Of a stretch of DNA of 64,000 bases, positions 55,269-64,000 are shown in pieces. Each line of letters begins with the position of its first letter. Position 1 is the stretch's first letter. The notes under the pieces are model-generated. The model made no database searches. It had not been told where the DNA came from and was given only the letters and a program-made list of their open reading frames with translations. The position numbers and the translations under genes are program-made. The stretch is from Stereocaulon alpinum (lineage: Eukaryota; Ascomycota; Lecanoromycetes; Lecanorales; Stereocaulaceae): assembly GCA_018257865.1 (NCBI GenBank), contig JAEUBA010000087.1, positions 1-64,000 on the forward strand. Reading direction: 5' to 3'.

Positions 55269-57488
55269 CTATGACGAATTTTCACCTTGCTCAGGTGTCT
55301 CCTCATCCGCATGCTTATGACCTCCTTTGGAGCTACCCTTTAAGCCCTCAATCACCTTATTTGCCCATGCTTGTGCAGCCTTCATCTTGGCTTCAACGTA
55401 GGCCCAAAACTTGCTAATGGCTTCTTTATTCTTAGCTTCTTGCTCTGCAGCCACGGACTCATCGACCGTGATACTGTGATCGTCATTGCTAGGATCACTA
55501 CTGGCTTGCGGTCCTGTGTGATCGGGTGGTAAGTCAACGGGAGCGTCATCTGAAGACGTTGGTTTGTCTGAATGCAAGCCCACAGGTTTGAGTGGTAGGC
55601 GTAAAGTTCCATTGTTTGGTTTTGGCTCAATGCCTAGAGAGTCACATACAATGTTGTAGACCTCGGTGTTTTCTAGATATGGGTCAGCTGTTGGCCGGAC
55701 TTCATGGTATTGGAACGCGTACGGAAAACCTCAAGCCTGCTGTTGGGCGTATGTGGAAACGCAGGCCCACGTGCGACAAAGATTGCTCGCATTAATGGAT
55801 GCTCATGATCATAACCGTGTAAACCTTTGGGATGATATACCTCACCGTTTGCTTTGGCTTGTTTTACGTCGAAATCTTCTTTATGGACGATAGCCCAACC
55901 TGTCTTGGGTACAACCCATAATGGGGCAATACGATCATTCTTAGAGAAGTGATATCGCTCTGGCATGTTTTCATCCCTCAGATACACCTCGAAGTTCCCA
56001 GTAGCCTGCGACTCGACTAGCAGCCGGTCATAGAGTCCTCGAAGGTCAATTGGATTTTTGGGACGCAGACCATATAGTGGCCATCCATCCATGTGTTCTA
56101 CAAGGTCCAAGTCGATAAGGTCATCTAGCTGCACGCAGCGTTCTGTCGAGGTCGTGGCCATTCCGTGATCGCTCACTACAATTACATTTACCAGATTGGT
56201 AAGATTGCGCTCTTCGAGGCCAACGAATAAGTGGTGGAGCATAGTGTCAACATCCGATATGGTGCTCCAGATCTCGGTGCTATTCGGCCCGTATGTATGT
56301 CCATCTGCATCAACGACTGGAACGTAGGCTGCAATCAGTTGCGGGCGTAGAGCGAGCCCGGCAGGTTCTTGCTCGTCCGGCAGATCTAGCAGACTAAGTA
56401 TCCGCTCAGTCTTCCGGGGCAGACTCTCACTCCCATTGAATTTGTCGAGGTAGGTTGCCGAGAATTCCATACCTGCTTCAGATCCTGGCCACATATGTAT
56501 TGCAGTCTTCACACCACTCTTCTCAGCTGTGACCCACACAGGCTCACCTCCAGACCACCACATTGGCTGCATGCTTCTTGCAGGGTCTGTGTAGTAAAAT
56601 TCTTGCCCCAAATCAGGGTCCCAAAATGAATTTCCCACAATGCCATGACTCTCGGGGTACAAGCCTGTGACAAGCGTGTAGTGATTCGGAAAAGTGACGC
56701 TTGGGAAGCTTGGAAGCATGTGCTTGGGTGATACACCCTCGGCAATGAATTGATTCAACGTGGGAGTGATGCCTCGGTGCAGGAAGTCGGCTCTGAAGCC
56801 GTCCAGAGATATGAGTATTGTCGTAGGGGCGAAGGAGGAGGATCCATTAGATTGTAGGGCTAGATCTGGTCTTGTTTTCGATTTATGGGACACTTTGTAG
56901 GCTCCGAAAGTGACCAGAGAGAAGAGTGCCAGTATTGAGATTGTGACTATATGCCAGAGGGCGAGTTTTCGCTTCTGTGAAAACATTATTCCTATTCACA
57001 GCTTGAAGTTGGACTCGGCTCACCTTAGACATTGGAGGGCGTGCAAAGTTCAGCTTAACCAAATCTGCAGAGCTTTCCGACGCTTGCGAGCTCGAGTAGC
57101 TGATAGGACCGCCCTCCTCCATTTCGTACATGAGCTCGCCTTCCTCATCATGTCTGCTGCCATTCACATGCCTCCGACTCTTCCGTGATCGGCGACTTTT
57201 CCTTGAGTCTTGTTTACTCAAGTCACCCCCATGTCGTTCATCCTTATACCGTTTACTGAAGAAGCCCTTCGGAGCCTCCTTCACATTTTCACCCGTCAAC
57301 AGCTTCTCTCGCTCTTCCTCTTCATCTAGTATTTCACGATCACGTCCGGTCACTTCGACGGAATGCCTTGCGTGAAGTACAACTGGGTCGTCCTCGAGGT
57401 TAGAGTCCGAGTCTGAAGGGGTGGAATCATCGTCGTCGTAGCTCTTCTCCGGTATCCTTTGTTGAGCCGTTGGCGTGTCTGTAGACAT
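55269..57488 (-). CDS. NPP1: Type II membrane nucleotide pyrophosphatase/phosphodiesterase
   Basis: Three exons (57488-57024, 56974-55723, 55672-55269) encode 706 aa; introns of 49 and 50 nt have donors GTGAGC and GTACGC. A 155-residue acidic/basic cytosolic tail precedes one transmembrane helix (IVTISILALFSLVTFGAY), then the lumenal alkaline-phosphatase-fold domain. Metal and catalytic motifs: ISLDGFRADFL, SVTFPNHYTLVTGLYPESHGIVGN with the nucleophile Thr, DADGHTYGP, VVSDHGM and HGYDHEH. The third exon adds a short conserved QNTEVYNIVCDSLGI and a charged C-terminal tail (KFWAYVEAKMKAAQAW). Yeast Npp1/Npp2 hydrolyse extracellular nucleotides and are phosphate-regulated. If the two introns are missed, the gene splits into three apparent ORFs. 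Confidence 0.92.
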
Positions 57489-57986
57489 GGTACCTTACCG
57501 TTTCTCATTTAAATGAGCCGACTTGCCCCGCCAGGTGGTGATGTAGATGGAATTACCAATCCATGTAGAGGGAGGAACTTGAGACGTTGCCTGTTCGTAA
57601 GGCTGAATATGAAACACTCCTGGCCCGCCTGTGAAGCACTGTAACAAATCCCACACAATACAATCGTGCAATTTCATGACTTTACTACGTGCTCTAACTT
57701 TACGACTGTCCACTTAGCTGGCACATCAATTACGACGGCACTTCGACTTTAGAGGATGAATGTTGTCGTTCTCAGCATCACTATATACCTACCGTCTAGT
57801 ATACCGACTAGAACAGTCCTTTTCTACCATGTAGATCCGCATAGACGTCTGATCTCAGTCGTCGTATAAGTACTGCGGCCTGTCGTGCTGCTTATTTCAT
57901 AGATCCAGAGACACGGATTCGTAACTCGTTTCGAGCCATTCATGCGCCATATCTATTGCTGAGCGCGAGCTGGCTTTTATGGTTAA
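57489..57986. other. NPP promoter / epimerase 3' region
   Basis: About 500 bp, no gene. It holds the NPP promoter and the epimerase 3' end; no strong motif seen. Confidence 0.4.
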
Positions 57987-58946
57987 TCACAGACTTGACT
58001 GCCGTCTCTTCTCCACGGATTCTTGCAAGACCTTGATGACAGCTGCAGGATCCTTAGCGCCGAAGACCGCCGAGCCTGCCACAATCACGTTCGCGCCGGC
58101 TTCAGCTGCCTGGTCTATCGTCTCTTCACTGAGTCCGCCATCCACCTCAATGTATAGCTCTGGATACCGCTCTCGTAACGCCTTCACCTTTGGTAGCTCC
58201 GAAGCCATGAATTTCTGTCCTCCAAATCCGGGATGGACTGTCATAACAAGAACCATCTAGACCAGCGTCAGCACTGCCTTCTTGGACGGAGCGGTTACAC
58301 ATGTACGTCTGGAACTTCCTCCTTCTTAGGATTCTCAAGGATGTCCCATAACACATCGACAGATGTTTCGGGCTTGATGGCTATGCCTGCCAACATAGCA
58401 TTGTCATGCACGTAGCGTATCATCTCTTTTGGGTTAGTCCTGGCCTCTGAGTGGTCGGCAGGATTCTCGGCGGCTGTGGATGTGATGGCGGCTTCGTAGT
58501 GGAAGCAGTACAGGTCGCACCCAGCTTTTTGGAAATCTTTCACCCACTTCTTAGGCTAGTCCATCCATTTAAGGTCAGCAATAGACTTCGTATGGGCCCA
58601 TTTAAGGTAGGGGATGGAGGGTACACCTACCTACCTCGGCGATCATCATATGGCAATCGAAGGTTCCCTTGCCTCGAGCGGCCGATGGGCGCTGAACGTG
58701 GGGGCGTATCTTGGTCACCACAGGCGCTCCAAATGTCATGTTTGGCACAAAGTGGCCGTCCATCTGTGACCGTTAGGTCAGCCATCGATGCACAATGGGC
58801 TCGACTGGAAACAAGTAGGCGGTTAGACTTGCTATGTCGATATGAAGCCATGTAGCGCCTTGTTCGATAGTGTCTGAACAGGCAGCGCCTAGGGCACCGA
58901 AGTCTGCACTTAGTATCGACGGAGCAATGACCGCTGGAGGAGACAT
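57987..58946 (-). CDS. RPE1: Ribulose-phosphate 3-epimerase
   Basis: Four exons (58946-58833, 58763-58635, 58555-58307, 58256-57987) encode 253 aa, full length for the family. Conserved blocks after splicing: IAPSILSADFG, WLHIDIMDGHFVPNMTFG (metal-binding His/Asp), TFDCHMMI, CFHYEA, GIAIKPETSV, VLVMTVHPGFGGQKF, IEVDGGL and NVIVAGSAVFG. It interconverts ribulose-5-phosphate and xylulose-5-phosphate in the cytosolic pentose phosphate pathway. The first intron (58764-58832) must use a GC donor (GCAAGT) to yield the invariant HIDIMDGHF; the other introns are GT-AG. The start (MSPPAVIAPS) leaves a short N-terminus as in yeast Rpe1. Confidence 0.95.
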
Positions 58947-59750
58947 GGTTGTAGGTGTTGGCAATGCTTTAGGATGCTGAAGCGCCGAAGGTCTGGTTGG
59001 AGCTACAATTTACCGGCAATTCTCCGGCTAAACATCACTCTTGGCAAACTCCCTATCAATGCGCAGACCTCGACCGTTCTCGCCTGTGCTTGCCTTCACA
59101 GCTCGTTCCTTGAACTCCACAAGCTATCCAGTATCTCGGAAACTGGATTAGAGCTCGCTACCTTTTCCGACTACAGTTGCTATCGGTAGTACCGGAAGCC
59201 CTAGGATAGGTCGGCCGTTCAGCAGGTTGGTGTTGGCAACCGCCCCCAAAGATAGAAACGGTGGGCGCTTCCACTGCTGCACGTCACAACCAATCAACCA
59301 ACCCTTTCCCCTCCATCATGCATAGGCCAGGTTAGCGATGACAACGATTGGTCGCCATGCCTTACTATGCCCAATATTCTCCCGTAGATATTACGCTATC
59401 GAAGCCCAGGATCTTCCGGTTCCTGCCTGGTCCCCCTCTAGCCCTTCTCGCCCTTCCATGCAACCGCCGGCCTTCGACGTGGATGGCTACGAATTGTGGG
59501 TTGCAAGTATTAATATATTGAAACATGGCCACGGCCTCTGCTCTATTTGTTTTTGCTGCCTATACATTCTCTCTACACTCGCTGTCTCTCTTAGATTTCT
59601 TTCATTGCATATTCGCGCATTGGTGTTGTTCGTTGATCGAGCACCCATCTATACATCCGTTGACCGGACTTTGCTGAATGCCCTCTAATTAATATTGTGT
59701 GCCCATATACCGCTGTGAAGTTATCCAACTACTCCGTCACTCAAGTTACA
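58947..59750. other. Divergent promoter region (RPE1 and methyltransferase-domain gene)
   Basis: About 800 bp. Open frames here have no domain; it likely contains a long 5' leader for the large downstream gene. A CTCTAATTAATATTG AT-rich patch lies about 60 bp before its ATG. Confidence 0.4.
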
Positions 59751-62573
59751 ATGGATCACGGATTTTTACTACCCGCTACTACTTACGAAATGCCACCCCG
59801 GCTGGCCCGGAAGCATGTCCTTAATACAATAATAGAAGATGAGAACAGTGAGAAGGAGTACTGCAGTGAAGACGATGGCGAGATGGATCGTCGTGGAAGA
59901 CGGGCATCTCTACAAGCAGCCCGATCGATCGAGTCTACATCGCCCGTGCCATCATTAACATCATCAGTATCATCTTACTACAAGTCGCGCCGTCAATCGG
60001 ACGACTTCGACGAGATGTACGATGTATCAGACGAAGACTCGGACGATGCTCCATCAGTGATGACTTCAATCAGCACCCACTCCGTCACCTCTATCGGCTC
60101 TCAAAAGAAACAGAACAAGTACCCATCGCTGGTCATACCCTCGCCACGATATTGGCCCACAATACAAAAGGTTAACACGCTGTCCCCACCGCGTCCGCCA
60201 AAGATCCCACTCTCACCAGCCGCATTATCTATGTTGGGTCACGACCTGCCCACTTCAAGCAACCCACCGTCGCTCGCTGGAAGCCTCAACTCCGGCCCTC
60301 GCGCATCATCAATGGCAAGCTCTCCAGTGACCCCCGATGTGCTTTCAAAGAACGGAGATGTCTGGGCAAGAGAAGTAGCGAATCGAGACCGTAAATCTCA
60401 GAGGCCTGAACTTACTGTGCGGATTGAGGATGGATCAAATTGGCAGCATGATGTTGGGTTCAGTCCAGAAGACAATATCAGCGTTCGCGATTTCGCCATC
60501 GAGGTCGACAGGGATTACTCAGACAACAGTCCCGTCTTGGGCTCAGACGCTGGCGACTCTGAAGTGGGCGTTCAGCTGCCTCCCGATGCTCTCGACACTC
60601 TACGACATCTGTCCCTCGAAATTCCAACCCAGCCAGAATTCGCTTCGCCTACCGACTCAGAGAAAGAGATGGAGGAAGTCCAATGGGAGATCCCCACCCC
60701 TCCTCTTCGACCCTCAAGTGCCGATCTCACGCCAATGTCACAACATTCCGACTATAGCATTTCGCAATTGAGCATACCGTCACCTGGAGGGTTTTTCTCT
60801 TCCTTGGGAGGAAATGCCAGGCACACATGGTGCATCAACGGCCCCGGCCCCATGTCGGCGGTACCACCATCGTCTACTACTGCCGAGCAATTCTACAATG
60901 CTCCTTGGAACAAAGATCCCACCACCACTGTCGAGCGGGTCATTGAAGTCGAAGACACGACCGATACCGAGGGACCACCCACGGCCAGGCAGATGCCATT
61001 CACCTCCGCCGAAGCTACCTTGGAGCTTACTACAATAAAAAATGACGTGCCGCCTGTCGAAGAACACGACGGAGGATACGAGATGGCTCTACAAGAGATG
61101 GCTGAGAAGAGTCTTGATAGAACAAGCGTCTGGCTTGCCGCGCAAACATCATACATGTCCGCTTTGAAAGATACATATCATGCCAACGAGGTCGGCCTTG
61201 GTACGGAGCGGCAACTCCAGAGAAGCAGTAGTCATGTTCGCGATGATTCTCTAGGATCTCAAATGAAGAAGGCAGTACGTTTCCTTGAAAGCGAGTCCGC
61301 GAAACGAGAGCAAATTAGCCCCAGAGTCCCTGGAGAGGGAGAGTCAATCTACTATCATGCCTTCCAGCATGTCAAAGCAGAGGAGAAAAGTAGTGATGCT
61401 TTCAGACATGCGCGTACCAGATCTGATTCTATCCAGACAACGCGCATCAGCCTGCCCAATGAACACTTGGCACATCTTCAAGGACAGTTTGCGATCACTC
61501 CTATTGACAGGCCAAACACGCACCGACCTATCTCAATGTTCCCGGGCAAGGACTCGGATGTTTCTGAAGAGACAGCCGAGCAGAAAGTCATCGCGAGAGT
61601 TGACAGAGAGCGCCAAGCATTAGAACAGATCCAGACGGGAATGTGGGTTATCGAAGCTACGAAATACTTGAGCGGAGGAAGGCTACTAAATTCTCCAGCG
61701 GCAACGAAGTCGCTCAAGACCGCACCTCTGCTCAGCGACATTGAGAATGGCAAGGTTAAGAACCCACCACGAGTGTTGGACCTGGGTGGCCACTCGAGCG
61801 GTGACTGGGCTTGGCATTGTTCCAAAGAGTACCAGTTTGCCAGGGTCTACACAGCTTCCACAGAATGTCAACAAGTCGAGTCTAACATCCGCGGCCCGCG
61901 AAACCATCGACCTACAGCAGTAGAATCACTCTGGCGGCTGCCTTACCCGGACAAGCACTTTAATATTATCTCCGCTCGCTCGCTCTTTTCCTTTCTCAAG
62001 ACAGAAAAGCCACTCGGCCAATCACTAGACGAGTATGACCTATGTCTTAAGGAGTGTATGCGCTGTCTCAAACCAGGCGGCTACCTCGAATTTTTCGTTA
62101 TGGACTCAGAGATCGTCAATGCCGGCTCCCGCGGCTCAGCCGTCTCAGTCGAATTCGGCTTCAACCTTAAGACCCGCGGCTACGATCCCGCTCCCACAAA
62201 GAGCTGGCTCGGTCGCGTCCGCCGTGCAGGCTTCGACGATATCAAGCGCGCCTGGACATTCCTGCCTATGGGAACGCCGACAAAGGAACAGCACCAGCTT
62301 CCAGAGACGCCTCCACCTGATGTTTCGACTTTCGAAAGGGGATCGCGGAAGATTGAAGCTGTGCAAGGACCTGTGGGGTCGACCGCTGATGCAGCTAGTA
62401 TGTCTGGATTGGTGGGTAGTTGGGCATGGGAGCAGTGGATGTTGAGGTTGCAGTTGGAGATGGGCAAGGAGCAGTTGCTTGAGGGTGTGGGTGCTGTGTT
62501 GGAGGAGGGGAAACATACGGGTGCGGGATGGAGGTGTTTGAGTGGGTGGGCGAGGAAGCCGATGGAGGTGTGA
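59751..62573 (+). CDS. Large disordered protein with C-terminal methyltransferase-like domain
   Basis: Intronless, 940 aa from ATG 59751 (MDHGFLLPATTY). The first 600 or so residues are Ser/Pro/acidic and predicted disordered, with many SP/TP sites (possible phosphorylation). A conserved helical region (ARVDRERQALEQIQTGMWVIEATKYLSGGRLL) precedes a Rossmann fold. It reads PRVLDLGGHSSGDWAWHCS (motif I, about residue 675), LPYPDKHFNIISARSLFSFL, then CLKECMRCLKPGGYLEFFVMDSEI and a C-terminal WLGRVRRAGFDDIKRAW. Motif I has LGGHSSGDW instead of the usual GxGxG, so SAM binding is not certain. Fungal orthologues are mostly uncharacterised; a regulatory role is inferred from the long tail only. Confidence 0.85.
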   Translation: MDHGFLLPATTYEMPPRLARKHVLNTIIEDENSEKEYCSEDDGEMDRRGRRASLQAARSIESTSPVPSLTSSVSSYYKSRRQSDDFDEMYDVSDEDSDDAPSVMTSISTHSVTSIGSQKKQNKYPSLVIPSPRYWPTIQKVNTLSPPRPPKIPLSPAALSMLGHDLPTSSNPPSLAGSLNSGPRASSMASSPVTPDVLSKNGDVWAREVANRDRKSQRPELTVRIEDGSNWQHDVGFSPEDNISVRDFAIEVDRDYSDNSPVLGSDAGDSEVGVQLPPDALDTLRHLSLEIPTQPEFASPTDSEKEMEEVQWEIPTPPLRPSSADLTPMSQHSDYSISQLSIPSPGGFFSSLGGNARHTWCINGPGPMSAVPPSSTTAEQFYNAPWNKDPTTTVERVIEVEDTTDTEGPPTARQMPFTSAEATLELTTIKNDVPPVEEHDGGYEMALQEMAEKSLDRTSVWLAAQTSYMSALKDTYHANEVGLGTERQLQRSSSHVRDDSLGSQMKKAVRFLESESAKREQISPRVPGEGESIYYHAFQHVKAEEKSSDAFRHARTRSDSIQTTRISLPNEHLAHLQGQFAITPIDRPNTHRPISMFPGKDSDVSEETAEQKVIARVDRERQALEQIQTGMWVIEATKYLSGGRLLNSPAATKSLKTAPLLSDIENGKVKNPPRVLDLGGHSSGDWAWHCSKEYQFARVYTASTECQQVESNIRGPRNHRPTAVESLWRLPYPDKHFNIISARSLFSFLKTEKPLGQSLDEYDLCLKECMRCLKPGGYLEFFVMDSEIVNAGSRGSAVSVEFGFNLKTRGYDPAPTKSWLGRVRRAGFDDIKRAWTFLPMGTPTKEQHQLPETPPPDVSTFERGSRKIEAVQGPVGSTADAASMSGLVGSWAWEQWMLRLQLEMGKEQLLEGVGAVLEEGKHTGAGWRCLSGWARKPMEV

Positions 62574-63219
62574 GGAGATTGAATGAAGATATACCTCTTT
62601 CCTTTGTCAGAAACGTGGAACGCGGAGCAGGGGGAACGGTGGTCGGAGCTTTGTGGTGTGTATAGAATGAATGTCAATGAGATCTTGGCTCCTCTATCTC
62701 CGCCTCAAACGATTCTGTCCCTCACAAGTCTGCCAACTCATACTAGTCAATCTCACATCCCATCCCACCTTCCACCTACCATCCACCACAACCCTACAAT
62801 CTCACTCCTCCCATCCCCATCCCCAACCAAACCCCAAACCCCCCTGCCCAAGCCCCCCCCTTACCTCCTTCCCTCAAAAACCTCCCTCCCTCCTCCTACC
62901 CCATAAATCCCCACGCCGTCCCCTCCCACCCTTAGACTCCAACATCCAGCTCCAACATCCAACATCCAACTTCCGTAGCCTTTACCCACCACGCTATTGT
63001 AATATCTCAATACATCCGGACCATCACTCTACCCGCAGGCTGCGCTCTGGAATGGAATGTCGAGCGGGTGTCTATCTATAGATGTCTGGTGGTGTGGTGG
63101 GATGTGGGTGTATGGGATGGGTTTCTGTGTTTGGTGGTGTGGTGGGATGTGGGTTGTGGGTAGGTAGGTAGGTATTGGACGGATGGGATGGGATGGGATG
63201 TGGGGGGTGCATTTGGGGT
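62574..63219. other. Downstream tract with extreme pyrimidine/purine skew
   Basis: C-rich plus strand at about 62740-62960 followed by a G/T-rich stretch at about 63080-63210, including GGGAT repeats. No gene seen. Confidence 0.45.
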
Positions 63220-63274
63220 GAGGGAGGGAGGGAGGGAGGAAGGGAGGGAGGGAGGGAGGAAGGGAGGGAGGGAG
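63220..63274 (+). repeat. GGGA microsatellite
   Basis: About 55 bp of tandem GGGA units with two single-base interruptions (GGAA), directly after GGGAT-type repeats. Purine-only on the plus strand. Confidence 0.9.
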
Positions 63275-63552
63275 TGGTGTGGGTGGTGAAGGGGAATGTT
63301 TTACTTAGTTAACAGGATGGAGTATAGTAAGTATCTATATTTGGAGATGAATTGAATCAATAAGACCGGCTTGCGAGGTGATGACGTTGTCTATCTGCAT
63401 CGGTCCTCCGCCCACCTCCAGTCTTGTTCCATGCAACCAGCCAATGACCTGTCGATTGTTGAGTGAGGCTCTGGGCAATTCGACCTCATACCATAGGCCT
63501 ATCTAGAGCAGGCACGACTTGAAAGCAATTGCGTCGTGCAAGTTCCTGTTCG

Positions 63553-64000
63553 TTAGATCAAAGTGATGATCCTCTTTTCTTGTTCCTGAAAGTGTCCCTC
63601 GTGGACTACATATACGTAACGGCATTCGAATGAGATCTCCTGTAGCTCTTCCTTGCGTGTGTACTCAGCGTTGCCCCGAGATTCGCCCATGAATTCGGAA
63701 CTATCATATGCGGAAAATGTACCGACACGCCTGAAGACATCTCCTGTTATCGGAACAAGTATTAGCCCGTCAAAATAATCAATCGTTCCTGACCAAACGA
63801 GGATCGGTAAAAGGCAAAATCTTTCGGGCCTGCAATGCCTAGCATCATCAATTGCGCATTTTATCGTTGTCGTATGTAAGGACGTGGATGCATTCGCAGG
63901 ATGTAGACAACGCATTCGTTCAGACCACCAGCCTTGCACGTATCCACTCACTAGCCCTCCCTGTAGACGAATTGAGCCATACTCTGCTTGCATCGTGTAG
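63553..64000 (-). CDS. C-terminal part of a HET-type protein, running off the window
   Basis: The minus-strand frame is open from the window edge to TAA at 63553-63555. An ATG at 63993 is present but the frame continues upstream of it, so the real start is probably beyond 64000. The C-terminal block FCLLPILVWSGT..FDGLILVPITGDVFRRVGTFSAYD matches the pattern seen at the ends of many HET-domain proteins (LLP..., GLxL..., RVGxF). The HET core itself is not in the window. Moderate confidence in the family, good confidence in the open frame. Confidence 0.5.
   Translation of the reverse strand, partial: YTMQAEYGSIRLQGGLVSGYVQGWWSERMRCLHPANASTSLHTTTIKCAIDDARHCRPERFCLLPILVWSGTIDYFDGLILVPITGDVFRRVGTFSAYDSSEFMGESRGNAEYTRKEELQEISFECRYVYVVHEGHFQEQEKRIITLI

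Noticed and set aside
63220..63274. Tandem GGGA array as a CRISPR or minisatellite
   Set aside because: Units are four bases without spacers; a simple microsatellite.

Overview
The window looks like nuclear DNA of a filamentous ascomycete. The intron-rich genes have short 46-140 nt introns with GTNNGT donors and CTRAY branch sites. HET-domain, psi-producing oxygenase, CYP53 and DUF2235 genes are present, and one edge carries a repeat destroyed by C-to-T/G-to-A changes with an extreme TpA excess, the usual trace of repeat-induced point mutation (RIP). Gene families and RIP style suggest a Dothideomycete, probably Pleosporales; that placement is inference. Most CDS coordinates below are gene spans including introns, with the splice sites I could read given in the text.

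Layout. 1-1861: RIP-killed Helitron remnant (helicase plus a possible 3' hairpin end). 2.0-12.6 kb: housekeeping genes, namely a small secreted protein, a membrane-anchored lipase/steryl ester hydrolase, the peroxin PEX6 in divergent orientation, and a membrane kelch protein. 12.6-23.2 kb: sparse stretch with a GPI-type Cys-rich wall protein, a methyltransferase and a dead HET gene. 23.2-31.6 kb: choline/GABA-type permease, CYP53 benzoate 4-hydroxylase and a small secreted Cys-rich protein. 31.6-40.6 kb: an RS-rich protein, an isocitrate-lyase/PEP-mutase family lyase and a broken DUF2235 gene in long gene-poor tracts. 40.6-48 kb: a 13-exon psi-producing oxygenase and an orphan N-terminally anchored protein. 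48.24-49.39 kb: a non-autonomous Mutator-like transposon with 112-bp terminal inverted repeats and a perfect 9-bp target duplication, followed by a CENP-B-type HTH protein. 50.7-62.6 kb: dense conserved genes (REX1-type exonuclease, amidoligase, NPP phosphodiesterase, ribulose-phosphate 3-epimerase, large methyltransferase-domain protein). 63.5-64 kb: C-terminus of what looks like another HET-type gene, running off the edge.

Links between genes. Lipase, PEX6 and the fatty-acid oxygenase all touch lipid use. A CCTCGG hexamer, the known Aspergillus FarA/FarB fatty-acid-response core, sits about 90 bp upstream of both PEX6 and the oxygenase. There is no polyketide synthase, NRPS or terpene cyclase, so I see no biosynthetic cluster. 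Two genes (permease, epimerase) need GC-AG introns with a GCAAGT donor to keep their conserved protein sequence. I did not find an entirely new system. The most useful novel observations are the intact Mutator-like element, the oxygenase whose P450 half lacks its heme cysteine, the Helitron decayed with no frameshift, and the HET gene killed by RIP-type nonsense changes.
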